DNA of 64,000 nucleotides from Pyxidicoccus caerfyrddinensis (GTDB lineage Bacteria; Myxococcota; Myxococcia; Myxococcales; Myxococcaceae). A program made the translations under genes and the position numbers. The DNA is taken from positions 62,001-126,000 of the forward strand of contig NZ_JAAIYA010000004.1 of assembly GCF_010894405.1 (NCBI RefSeq), read 5' to 3'. Each line of letters opens with the position of its first letter. The stretch's first letter is position 1. Shown here in pieces: positions 9,236-17,341 of the stretch. The notes beneath the pieces were generated by a model that worked only from the letters and a program-made list of their open reading frames with translations, did no database searches and was not told the origin of the DNA.

Positions 9236-9360
9236 CTTAATTACAAGGACGTGCCGCCTTTTCTATATACATTTCCAACCATCAGAAATTGACACGACGC
9301 GGCGGCGGGAAGGTCAGGCAAGGCCAGCCATGCATCGGTCGTCGGCGAAATGGTGGAGGT

Positions 9361-10935
9361 CTACGCCGGGTAGATGTCCACGGTGTCCCCCTCCGCGGGC
9401 CCGGGCAGTTCCGCGATGCGCGCGAGGGCTTCGCGGCCCAGTGCTCGATAGGCGGCCGTGAGCAGGCTCACGGCCCGCGGACGCGCCATGCCGGCCTCGA
9501 ACCACGCGTCCTCGCCCTGGATGCGGCCTCGCTCCCCGGCCACGTACAGGTCTCGCCCCAGGGCCAACGCATGGCGCGGGTCTCCCGCCTTCAAGGCCAC
9601 CTCCGCGTCGCTAATCCACTTGCGGAGTCGTTTCGTCGGGCTCATCCACACGTCGTTGAGGTCTCTCAACCTGTTCAGATACGGCAGGTCCGAGGCGTCT
9701 CCCAGGTCTGTGGCGATGCCCACTTCTCCGGACGCGATGGGTGCCATCCTGCTTCGCTCCGCGAACGACCACCGCATCTGCGCACGGTCCTCCTCCCGGA
9801 TGCGGGCCTCGTGCTCCGCGAAGCCGGTGATGGCGTCTCGAATGAGTCGGTACCGGTGTTCTCGAAGATGGCGGTGCTGCTTGCGTCGCACCCGCTCTTC
9901 CTCGGGCTGGTCCTGGTCCTGGGGGTAGTCGTCATCCTCGCCCTGGGTGACGCCAGTGAGGTCGATGTAGAGGCAGCGTCGGAGGAAGTCGAAGAAGGTC
10001 TCCGCCACCCAGTCGAGCCGACGACTGCCTCGATGGATGTCCATCTCGGGGACGGTGCAGCCCACCTTGGCGATGCCGGAAGGGAGGAACGCGGGGTCGT
10101 CGTAGAACAACCCGTGCTGGACCTCGGTGCGCAGGAAGTCGCTGAAGAAGAGTGGCAGCAGCTCGGGAGGCGTGTAGCTGCGTCGAAGATGGAGGCGCAC
10201 GTCCATCCCCGGTTTCGTCGGACGTTCCAGTCCACCCTCTTCGAAGAGCGGGAAGATGCCCCTCATGCCGGCCAGTGTGACGGCGGACATGCCCTGCTCT
10301 CCCAGCGCCGCGTCGAAGACCTTCCTCTCTCCAGGCGCCAGGCTGCGCATCAGGGCCCAGCCCAGGGCGATGTGCCTGGGCAGCTTGAGCCCGTGCGTCC
10401 GCAGCACGTGCTCGGCCACCTGGGGGAAGCGCTGCATCGCTTCGTCACAGGCGCGCTCGCGGCGGAGCTGGAGCTCCTCCGGAGTCTCTGGACGCACTTC
10501 CTCGAGGAACTTCATGTAGCGCGCGTCGAGGATGTCGAACAGGGCGGGGTCTCTTGTTCTCTCCGCGAACTGCTCCCGGGACTGACAGCGCTCATCCAGG
10601 AGGAGCTGGGTGTGTACCTTGAAGAGCTCACGAGGTTCCAGCAAAGCGCCGCCGAATCTCTTGTCCGCGTTCGCCACGAAGATGGGGGCCGCGTCCGCGA
10701 AGCCGCTCCAGTAGGCCTGCCAGCGCTCCAACGTGAGCCCCTTCGTGGGAAGGAAGCACCGGGACATGAGGATGCTGGTGGTCTCCGCCGTCAAGCGGAT
10801 GCATGTCAGCTCCGCGGAGAGTCCGTCTTTCTCCTCCTGGCTCTTCTGGGATGAGGGAACGAAATGGGTCGCGGTGCGCGGGGCCGCCTGGAGGATGAGC
10901 TTCATCGCTCGAGAGAATTCGAGGGTCGTCGGCAT
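9361..10935 (-). CDS. Conserved-looking cytosolic protein of unknown function
   Basis: The 524-residue product has no signal peptide or membrane segment. It is rich in Arg, Glu and aromatic residues, with an acidic low-complexity insert around residues 345-365 (GEDDDYPQDQDQPEEE) followed by a basic His/Arg-rich stretch. The C-terminal third is helical, with a TPR-like flavour (alternating Ala/Leu helices such as DPRHALALGRDLYVAGERG). I recognise no catalytic motif. It starts 39 bases from, and opposite to, the TPR-CHAT gene, so the two probably share a control region. The start ATG 10935 has only a weak GTGGA ribosome site; Met11 is an alternative. Confidence 0.7.
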   Translation of the reverse strand: MPTTLEFSRAMKLILQAAPRTATHFVPSSQKSQEEKDGLSAELTCIRLTAETTSILMSRCFLPTKGLTLERWQAYWSGFADAAPIFVANADKRFGGALLEPRELFKVHTQLLLDERCQSREQFAERTRDPALFDILDARYMKFLEEVRPETPEELQLRRERACDEAMQRFPQVAEHVLRTHGLKLPRHIALGWALMRSLAPGERKVFDAALGEQGMSAVTLAGMRGIFPLFEEGGLERPTKPGMDVRLHLRRSYTPPELLPLFFSDFLRTEVQHGLFYDDPAFLPSGIAKVGCTVPEMDIHRGSRRLDWVAETFFDFLRRCLYIDLTGVTQGEDDDYPQDQDQPEEERVRRKQHRHLREHRYRLIRDAITGFAEHEARIREEDRAQMRWSFAERSRMAPIASGEVGIATDLGDASDLPYLNRLRDLNDVWMSPTKRLRKWISDAEVALKAGDPRHALALGRDLYVAGERGRIQGEDAWFEAGMARPRAVSLLTAAYRALGREALARIAELPGPAEGDTVDIYPA

Positions 10936-10974
10936 TCCACTGTCAGGCTATAGCCGTGCGAATCCCGAGGGGGA
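10936..10974. promoter_or_regulatory. Compact divergent control region
   Basis: Only 39 bases separate the start of the minus-strand unknown gene from that of the plus-strand TPR-CHAT gene. It contains the ribosome site of the latter (GAGGGGG). Promoters of each gene must overlap the other's leader or coding start, which implies coupled expression. Confidence 0.45.
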
Positions 10975-13900
10975 ATGATGCGATGGATTTTCGGATGGCT
11001 GATGGTGGTGGTTCTCTGCGGTGCGACAGAAGGCAGGGCCAGCGAGGAGCCGCCGGATGCGCGGCTGGTAGAGGCCCAGAAGGCCTTCGGCGAGGCGACA
11101 AAGCTCAGAGACGCGGGCGGGTATGAGGAGGCCCTGACCCGGGCCCGGCAGGCGCTCGCGCTGAGGGAGGCCGCCCTCGGCGGCACGCATCCGGATGTCG
11201 CCAGTTGCCTGGAACTGGTGGGGGAGCTTCAGGTGCGACAAGGCAATCTGGCCGACGCCGAGTCACTCTACCAGCGTGCGCTCACCATTCGGGAAGCAGC
11301 CCTCGACAAGCACCACCCCGACCTCGCCCGCTCGCTCCACCGGCTCGCCACCCTCTACCTGAACCAGCGGCTGTACGCCCGGGCCGAGCCACTCTTCCTG
11401 CGCGCGCTCGCCATCCGGGAAGTGGCGCTCGGCAAGGAGCATCCCGACGTCGCCCAAACGCTCAACAACCTTGCCAACCTCTACGTGGACCAGGGGTTGT
11501 ACGCCCGGGCCGAGCCGCTCCACCAACGCGCGCTCGCCATCCGGGAAGTGGCGCTCGGAAAAAACCACCCTGACGTCGCCAGGTCGCTCAGCAACATCGC
11601 CAACCTCTACGTGGACCAGGGGTTGTACGCCCGGGCCGAGCCGCTCTATCAGCGCGCGCTTGCCATCCTGGAAGTGGCTCTCGGCAAGGAGCACCCCGAC
11701 GTCGCCAGCCTGATCGACAATCTCGCCGTCATCTCCGTGGAGCAGGGGTTTTATGACCGGGCCGAGCCGCTCTATCAACGCTCGCTCGCCTTGAGGGAGG
11801 CGGCGCTCGGCAAGGAGCACCCCGACATCGCCCAGACGCTCAACAACCTCGCCAGCCTCTACGCGGACCAGGGGTTGTACGGCCGGGCCGAGCCGCTCTA
11901 CCAGCGCGCGCTCGCCATGTGGGAGGCGACCCTCGGCAAGGACCACCCCGACGTCGCGAGGCCGCTCCACAACCTCGCCATCCTTTATATGGAGCAGGGG
12001 TTTTATGACCGGGCCGAGCCGCTCTACCAGCGCTCGCTCGCCCTGATGGAAGCGGCCCTCGGCAAGGACCACCCCGAGGTCGCGAGCGCACTCGCCAACC
12101 TCGCCCTCCTATATATGGTCCAGAAGGCCTACGCGCGGGCCGAGCCACTCTTCCTGCGTGCGATCTCCGTCCAGGAGGTGGCGCTCGGCAAGGACCACCC
12201 CGACCTCGCCAGGTCGCTCAACAACCTCGCCCTCGTCTATATCGAGCAAGGGCTGTATGGCCGGGCCACGCCCCTCCTTCAGCGCGCGCTCTCCATCCAG
12301 GAGGCGGTGCTCGGCAAGGACCACCCCGTCGTCTCCAACTCGCTCGCCAACCTCGCGACTGTCTACATGGACCAGGGGATGCACGACCGGGCCGAGCCCC
12401 TCCTCCTGCGCGCGCTCTCCATCCAGGAGGCGGTGCTCGGCAAGGACCACCCAGTCGTCGCTGAAACGCTCAATTCCCTCGCGCTGCTCCGCTTGAACCG
12501 CCAGGGCCTCGCCGTCGCCCTGCCGCTCTTCACGCGCGCCTTCGCCATCTCCGAGGGGCGCCTTCGCCATGAGGCGCTCGACTTCTCCGAGTCGCGCCTG
12601 TCCGGCTTCCTCAAACATCTGCGCGAGGACGAGCAGGCGCTCTACGCCCTGCTGCGTGCGCACCCGAAAAATACCCGCGTGCAACGCCTGGCCCTCAGCG
12701 CCGTGCTCCTGCGCAAGGGCCGCTCCGTTGAAGAGACGGGTGACATCTCCCGCACCGTCTACCGGAGCCTGGGGGCCGAGGACCGCGAAGCCTTCGAGAA
12801 GCTGCGGAGCCTGCGCACCCAGCTGGCCGCCCTCTCGCTCGCGGGCCCCGGCTTGCTGTCCCCGGCAGACTACCAACAGCGCCTCAAGACGCTGTCCAGC
12901 CAGGGTGATGCGCTCGAAGCGGACCTCGCCAAGCGCTCCGCGCCCCTCCGCGCGCGCACCGCCCTGCCCTCCCCCGCCGACATCGTCGACCGGGTCGCCG
13001 CCTCCCTTCCCAGGGACGGCGCCCTCGTCGAGCTCGTCGCCTACCAGGACAGGCGCCTCGTCTCCAAGCCTGGCGCGCCACGCGCGAAGGCGCCTGGCCG
13101 GCTCCGCTACCTGGCGCTGGTGCTCTTCCCGGATGCTTCCACTCAGGCCCTGGACCTCGGCCCCGCGGCCCCCATCGACCTCGCCGCCACGCGCCTGCGC
13201 GATGCGCTGGCCAATCGCGATGTCGCCTTCCAGGCCGCGGCCCGGGAGCTCTACCGGCTCGTCTTCCAGCCCCTGAGCCCCCTGCTGGGCCCCCCCCAGC
13301 GCCTCCTGATTTCACCCGATGGTCAGCTGGGCCTCGTCCCCTTCGCCGCGCTCCACGACGGCCGCCACTTCCTGCTCGACTCCGTCGACTTCACCTACCT
13401 CACCTCCGGGAGGGAGCTGCTGCCCCGGCCCCAGGACCTCCCTCCCACCGCCTCCGTCTTCGTCCTCGCCGACCCGGACTTCAGTGCCACGCCGCGAGCC
13501 GTGCCCTCCGCTTCCGGCAACGCCTCCATGACGACCCGGCGGTCCGCCTCCCTCGAGCGCTTCTTCTCCACCCTGCGCGCGGAGCCCGTCGCCAGCGACT
13601 GGGCTCCACTGCCAGGGACGCGCCAGGAGGCGGAGAGCATTCAACGCCTGCTGCCCCAGGCCCAGCTCTTCCTCGGCTCCGAGGCGACCAAGGAGCGACT
13701 GCTCCAGCTGCCCACTCCTGGCATCCTCCACCTCGCCACGCATGGGTTCTTCCTCGAGGACGCCCCCGCTCTCGAGGGCACACGCGCCGTGGTTTCCTTC
13801 GGAGCACTCGGCGACGACTCCGCGGCCCTGCGCCCACCAGATCCCCTGCTGCGCTCGGGGCTCGCGCTCGCGGGCGCACGCGCGTCGGCGCCTGACGCCT

Positions 13901-14298
13901 CCCGGGAGGCCGGGCCCCCACCCGACGCCACACTGGTCACCGCGCTGGAGCTGGCCGGTCTCAACCTCTGGGGGACCCAGCTCGTCGTCCTCTCGGCCTG
14001 CGACACCGGTCGCGGCGATATCCAGCTGGGCCAGGGAGTCTCCGGCCTGCGCCGCTCCCTGGTCGTGGCCGGCGCCGAGACGGTCGTCATGAGCTTGTGG
14101 AAGGTGAACGACGACTCCACCCGCCTGCTGATGGAGACCTACTACCGCAACCTGCTGGCCGGCCAGGGGCGCGCCTCGGCACTGCGCGGGGCCATGCGCT
14201 CGCTGCGGGCGTCCCGGCCCCATCCCCACCACTGGGCGCCCTTCATCGCCCTGGGAAGCGACGCTCCCCTGCACGCCATCACTCCCACCGGACCCTAG
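10975..14298 (+). CDS. Exported TPR-CHAT protein (caspase-like peptidase)
   Basis: The 1107-residue protein starts at ATG 10975 or at the adjacent ATG 10978, which has better spacing from GAGGGGG. An N-terminal signal peptide (about 1-23, core WLMVVVLCGA) is followed by eleven 42-residue tetratricopeptide repeats of kinesin-light-chain type, each with a G-K-x-H-P motif, spanning about residues 60-520. A helical linker leads to a CHAT domain (about 720-1105). The catalytic dyad is H923 in LATHGFF and C1009 in LSACDTG, both present. CHAT proteases belong to the caspase clan and cut partner proteins; TPRs usually bind the partner. A signal peptide implies action in the periplasm or outside the cell, unlike the cytoplasmic CHAT proteases of defence systems. 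The partner is unknown; the divergent gene is the first candidate. Confidence 0.9.
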   Translation: MMRWIFGWLMVVVLCGATEGRASEEPPDARLVEAQKAFGEATKLRDAGGYEEALTRARQALALREAALGGTHPDVASCLELVGELQVRQGNLADAESLYQRALTIREAALDKHHPDLARSLHRLATLYLNQRLYARAEPLFLRALAIREVALGKEHPDVAQTLNNLANLYVDQGLYARAEPLHQRALAIREVALGKNHPDVARSLSNIANLYVDQGLYARAEPLYQRALAILEVALGKEHPDVASLIDNLAVISVEQGFYDRAEPLYQRSLALREAALGKEHPDIAQTLNNLASLYADQGLYGRAEPLYQRALAMWEATLGKDHPDVARPLHNLAILYMEQGFYDRAEPLYQRSLALMEAALGKDHPEVASALANLALLYMVQKAYARAEPLFLRAISVQEVALGKDHPDLARSLNNLALVYIEQGLYGRATPLLQRALSIQEAVLGKDHPVVSNSLANLATVYMDQGMHDRAEPLLLRALSIQEAVLGKDHPVVAETLNSLALLRLNRQGLAVALPLFTRAFAISEGRLRHEALDFSESRLSGFLKHLREDEQALYALLRAHPKNTRVQRLALSAVLLRKGRSVEETGDISRTVYRSLGAEDREAFEKLRSLRTQLAALSLAGPGLLSPADYQQRLKTLSSQGDALEADLAKRSAPLRARTALPSPADIVDRVAASLPRDGALVELVAYQDRRLVSKPGAPRAKAPGRLRYLALVLFPDASTQALDLGPAAPIDLAATRLRDALANRDVAFQAAARELYRLVFQPLSPLLGPPQRLLISPDGQLGLVPFAALHDGRHFLLDSVDFTYLTSGRELLPRPQDLPPTASVFVLADPDFSATPRAVPSASGNASMTTRRSASLERFFSTLRAEPVASDWAPLPGTRQEAESIQRLLPQAQLFLGSEATKERLLQLPTPGILHLATHGFFLEDAPALEGTRAVVSFGALGDDSAALRPPDPLLRSGLALAGARASAPDASREAGPPPDATLVTALELAGLNLWGTQLVVLSACDTGRGDIQLGQGVSGLRRSLVVAGAETVVMSLWKVNDDSTRLLMETYYRNLLAGQGRASALRGAMRSLRASRPHPHHWAPFIALGSDAPLHAITPTGP

Positions 14299-14315
14299 GA
14301 GCCGCCGGCGGAAGG

Positions 14316-14337
14316 CTGGCGCCCGCTCCGGCGCCAG
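14316..14337. terminator. Perfect GC hairpin after the TPR-CHAT gene
   Basis: CTGGCGCC (14316-14323), a 6-base loop and GGCGCCAG (14330-14337) form a perfect 8-bp stem 18 bases after the stop. There is no T-tract. Confidence 0.5.
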
Positions 14338-14388
14338 TGCGGAACAGCGGGTACCGCACGCTTGGGCGGACTTCACTTCTGCCGCGGG

Positions 14389-14432
14389 CACCGTGCTGCT
14401 ACCCGCGCCCGCGCGCGAGTAGCAGCACGGTG
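14389..14432. terminator. Perfect 14-bp inverted repeat between convergent genes
   Basis: CACCGTGCTGCTAC (14389-14402) and GTAGCAGCACGGTG (14419-14432) are exact reverse complements around a 16-base GC-rich loop. The site lies between the stops of the TPR-CHAT gene and the minus-strand gene ending at 14520, so a bidirectional terminator is the simplest reading. Confidence 0.55.
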
Positions 14433-14519
14433 GAAGGACCGCAAAAGTCTACTGCCCGAGGAGCCCGGGGGCGTGGTGGAGCGCGAGCTCGGTCTCGAGG
14501 GCTCGGAGCCGGCGCTTCA

Positions 14520-16634
14520 TTACCTGGCGTGGACCAGCGTCCGCGTTGCGTCGCTGAACCGCACGTCGATCTTGCTGTCGCCGACGCGAATCACCGAGCC
14601 AGTGCCGAACTTCACGTGCTCGATCGTGTCGCCGAGCGCGAACTTCGCCGACGCGCTGTACGGCTTCGCGGCGCCAGCTGCCTTCTTCGGCACCGAGCGA
14701 TCGACCTCGGGCTCGTCGCCGACGAAGTACAGGCGGATCTTCGCGACGCGGCCCTCGAGGCTTCCGACGTAGGCCGGATACATGCCGTCGCCCCAGCCCG
14801 TCGACGAGATCGCGCCGAGCGCGGCGAACGTGCCCTCTTCGAGCGGCGCGTCGCTGTCGCGCTTGGGACACTTCTTGTCGAACACGCCGGCCGTGCCGGA
14901 GTCGACGCTGAACACACCGGCGGGCTCGGTCGCGAACGTGTCGAAGCCGTCGTCGTGGATCGTGACGAGCTCCGCGGTGCGATCGCCCTCGCTGCGGATG
15001 AACACGTGCCAGATGCCTTCGTGCCCGACGACCTTGAGCGACATCGGGAATCTCGATGACTCCTTGCGACCGACGTAGCAGGGGTCGCTGATCGTCAGCT
15101 CGCCCGACGCCGCGAACGTGCCGAGGTACTCGTAGTCGGGCACCGGGCGTGGCGGCACGAGCGCGACCTTGCGTGCTTTGACGGCGGCGAGCACTGCACG
15201 GCCAGACGTGCCGAGCGCAGCGCCGAGCTCGTCGAAGAACGCGCCGCGCGACCACGCGGATTTCGCACGCACGTCGGGATCGAGCGTCGATGCGGCGAAC
15301 AGGGCGCGCCCGTGCAAGTCCACCGTCTGTGCAAGCGGCAGCTGCGCAAGCTCGTCGGTCGCGGGCAGCGGTCCATCGAAGGTGCGTTGCACGAGACACT
15401 CGACGATCCGCAGCGCCTCCTCGCGTGTCGTCAGCGGCCGCCACGCGCTGCCGCGCGCGATGCGCCACGCCTGCTTGCCGCGCAATGTCTCGCCGCGCAG
15501 CGCGAACCGTCCGGCTGCCACGATCCGCACCGGCGTGCCGTTGATGACGATCGGCACGTTCATCGGAAGATCCGACTCGACGGCCGTGCTCTCCGGACCC
15601 TGCACGTCCGTGCGCCAGACATAGAGAATGTTGTTCTCGACGGTGGCGAGCCCCGCCGGCACGCCGCGCATCGGATGCGGCCACACGTCGTGGCCGAGCC
15701 GCACGAGCTCGGTATCGGGCCGCCACCACAGCGCGTCCGCATCGTCGCGCACGGTCAGCGCGATCCCGCCGCCGAACGCCGCGACCTCTTGCACGAACCG
15801 CGAGGTCTCGAGCTGCGCGAGCTCCTGCCCTGCGCTGTTGAAGATCCACGCGCCGGTCTCGTAGGACGCGATCACGACCCACGAACCGACGACGACCGGC
15901 GGTTGCATGTGCTCTGCGAACGTACGGCTCCACCGCTCCTCGCAGCGCTCCCAGTAGCTGACCTCGGTCCGCCGCGTGTCGTCGTCGTAGACGCGCACGA
16001 GCACGCCGTCTCCGCACGCGACCAGTCCGTCGTCGGAGACCTTGCGCGGAATCCGGCCGATCACGCGCGCCTCGCCATCGAACAGCACGACATCGTCGTG
16101 TGCCGGAACTGCGATCGCATCGGCGAGCGCGACCGGTGCCTTCCACAGTCGCTCGTCGACCGACTGCGCGATCACCGCGGCCTCTGCGTCGAGGATCGCG
16201 AGCCCGCCGTATCCCGCAATCGCCACACCGCCCTTCCATGCGACACCACCGTGATCCAGCCGCTCCTCGAACGGCACGACGGTTCGCACGCCCGCGCGAT
16301 CGACGAGGATCGCCTTCGTTCCGAGCGCGAGATACCCGCCCTCCGTGAACGCGACGGAGTACACGAGCCCGTCGAAGTCGACCTTCTCGAGCGCTCCGCC
16401 GACCTTGCCCTCGTACAGCCACGAACCTCGCGAACCGTGCACAAGGAAGCGCTCGTCGGGAAGCACGCGGAGCACGTGGTCGCTCTTGCCGGCGATCACT
16501 CCGCGCTTCGCGAGCACACCGTCGAGGAGCTCGATGCCTTCGCTCGTCAGCAGCGCGTAGCCGTCGCCAAACGCGGCGACGTCGGCGATGGCAGCAGCAG
16601 CGGTCGCGATGTGAGGACGGAGAGCGTCGGCCAT
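14520..16634 (-). CDS. Beta-propeller-like protein with a DUF4241-like domain and an SH3-like tail
   Basis: This 704-residue cytosolic protein has no signal peptide. The first ~330 residues are repeated beta-strands typical of a propeller (recurring GG, alternating Val/Ile, and DG/DD turns). A middle helical part follows. Residues about 535-650 match the pattern of DUF4241 proteins: GELTISDPCYVG, then FSVDSGTAGVFD. The last ~40 residues (FALGDTIEHVKFGTGSVI) resemble a small SH3/Tudor-like barrel of the kind found at CarD or UvrD termini. I infer a multi-domain sensor or binding protein; no enzyme activity can be assigned. It converges on the TPR-CHAT gene and diverges from the cupin. Confidence 0.7.
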   Translation of the reverse strand: MADALRPHIATAAAAIADVAAFGDGYALLTSEGIELLDGVLAKRGVIAGKSDHVLRVLPDERFLVHGSRGSWLYEGKVGGALEKVDFDGLVYSVAFTEGGYLALGTKAILVDRAGVRTVVPFEERLDHGGVAWKGGVAIAGYGGLAILDAEAAVIAQSVDERLWKAPVALADAIAVPAHDDVVLFDGEARVIGRIPRKVSDDGLVACGDGVLVRVYDDDTRRTEVSYWERCEERWSRTFAEHMQPPVVVGSWVVIASYETGAWIFNSAGQELAQLETSRFVQEVAAFGGGIALTVRDDADALWWRPDTELVRLGHDVWPHPMRGVPAGLATVENNILYVWRTDVQGPESTAVESDLPMNVPIVINGTPVRIVAAGRFALRGETLRGKQAWRIARGSAWRPLTTREEALRIVECLVQRTFDGPLPATDELAQLPLAQTVDLHGRALFAASTLDPDVRAKSAWSRGAFFDELGAALGTSGRAVLAAVKARKVALVPPRPVPDYEYLGTFAASGELTISDPCYVGRKESSRFPMSLKVVGHEGIWHVFIRSEGDRTAELVTIHDDGFDTFATEPAGVFSVDSGTAGVFDKKCPKRDSDAPLEEGTFAALGAISSTGWGDGMYPAYVGSLEGRVAKIRLYFVGDEPEVDRSVPKKAAGAAKPYSASAKFALGDTIEHVKFGTGSVIRVGDSKIDVRFSDATRTLVHAR

Positions 16635-16769
16635 GGGGGCGCCATCATCCCCTTTTTAGGGAGTCAGGACGCATGGGCTGCGTCCTGGCGTCCCTGGGCA
16701 CCGAACGTTCTCGCGCCTGCTGCGTGCCGTGGGGGCTTCCCAGTAACTACCCACCATGGGAGGTGCGCA

Positions 16770-17315
16770 ATGAGAAGTCCGACCCATGTACGAAGAATGA
16801 GACCGGCCCTTGCCGCAGCCTTGCTGCTGGGGGTGGGAGGCTCCACCCTGGCCCACGCCGCTTCGCCTGATCCCCGTGCGGTATCCCAGCACATCATGGT
16901 GAAGCCGAAGGATGTGCGCTGGGGGCCGCCGCCGGCCGGACTCCCGCCGGGCGCGCAGGTGGCGGTCATCGAGGGTGCCCCCTCGGCTGCGGGGAAGCTA
17001 TTCACCCTCCGGGTGAAGTTCCCGGCCGGCTACCGCATCCCGCCGCACTTCCATCCGGCGGACGAGCACATCACCGTCATCTCCGGCGAGCTCCTCATGG
17101 GGATGGGCGAGAAGTTCGACACGTCCAACGCCCAGGCGCTCCCCTCCGGCAGCTTCTCCGTGATGCCGGCCACCATGCGCCACTTCGTGTTCACCCGCGA
17201 GCCGACGATGGTTCAGATCCATGCGGTGGGGCCGTGGGCTATCACCTACGTCAACCCGGAGGATGATCCGCGCAATACCGCCACGGGTGGCGCGAGGATG
17301 CAGAAGCAGCCCTGA
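16770..17315 (+). CDS. Exported cupin-domain protein
   Basis: The 181-residue protein begins at ATG 16770 behind GGGAGG. Its signal peptide (RPALAAALLLGVGGSTLAHA) ends near residue 30. A single cupin barrel follows: PPHFHPADEH supplies the usual His/His/Glu metal ligands of motif 1, and MRHFVF supplies the motif 2 His. The sequence resembles the short cupins of the DUF4437/ChrR-like type. Function in the periplasm could be binding or small-molecule oxidation; the substrate is unknown. Its stop is 9 bases from the convergent WD40 gene. Confidence 0.82.
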   Translation: MRSPTHVRRMRPALAAALLLGVGGSTLAHAASPDPRAVSQHIMVKPKDVRWGPPPAGLPPGAQVAVIEGAPSAAGKLFTLRVKFPAGYRIPPHFHPADEHITVISGELLMGMGEKFDTSNAQALPSGSFSVMPATMRHFVFTREPTMVQIHAVGPWAITYVNPEDDPRNTATGGARMQKQP

Positions 17316-17341
17316 CCCCGGGACTTACGCCCCGCCCGGGG
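17316..17341. terminator. Short hairpin spanning a convergent junction
   Basis: CCCCGGG (17316-17322) and CCCGGGG (17335-17341) form a 7-bp stem that overlaps the last codons of the WD40 gene. The two stops are only 9 bases apart, so this may serve both transcripts. Confidence 0.35.
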
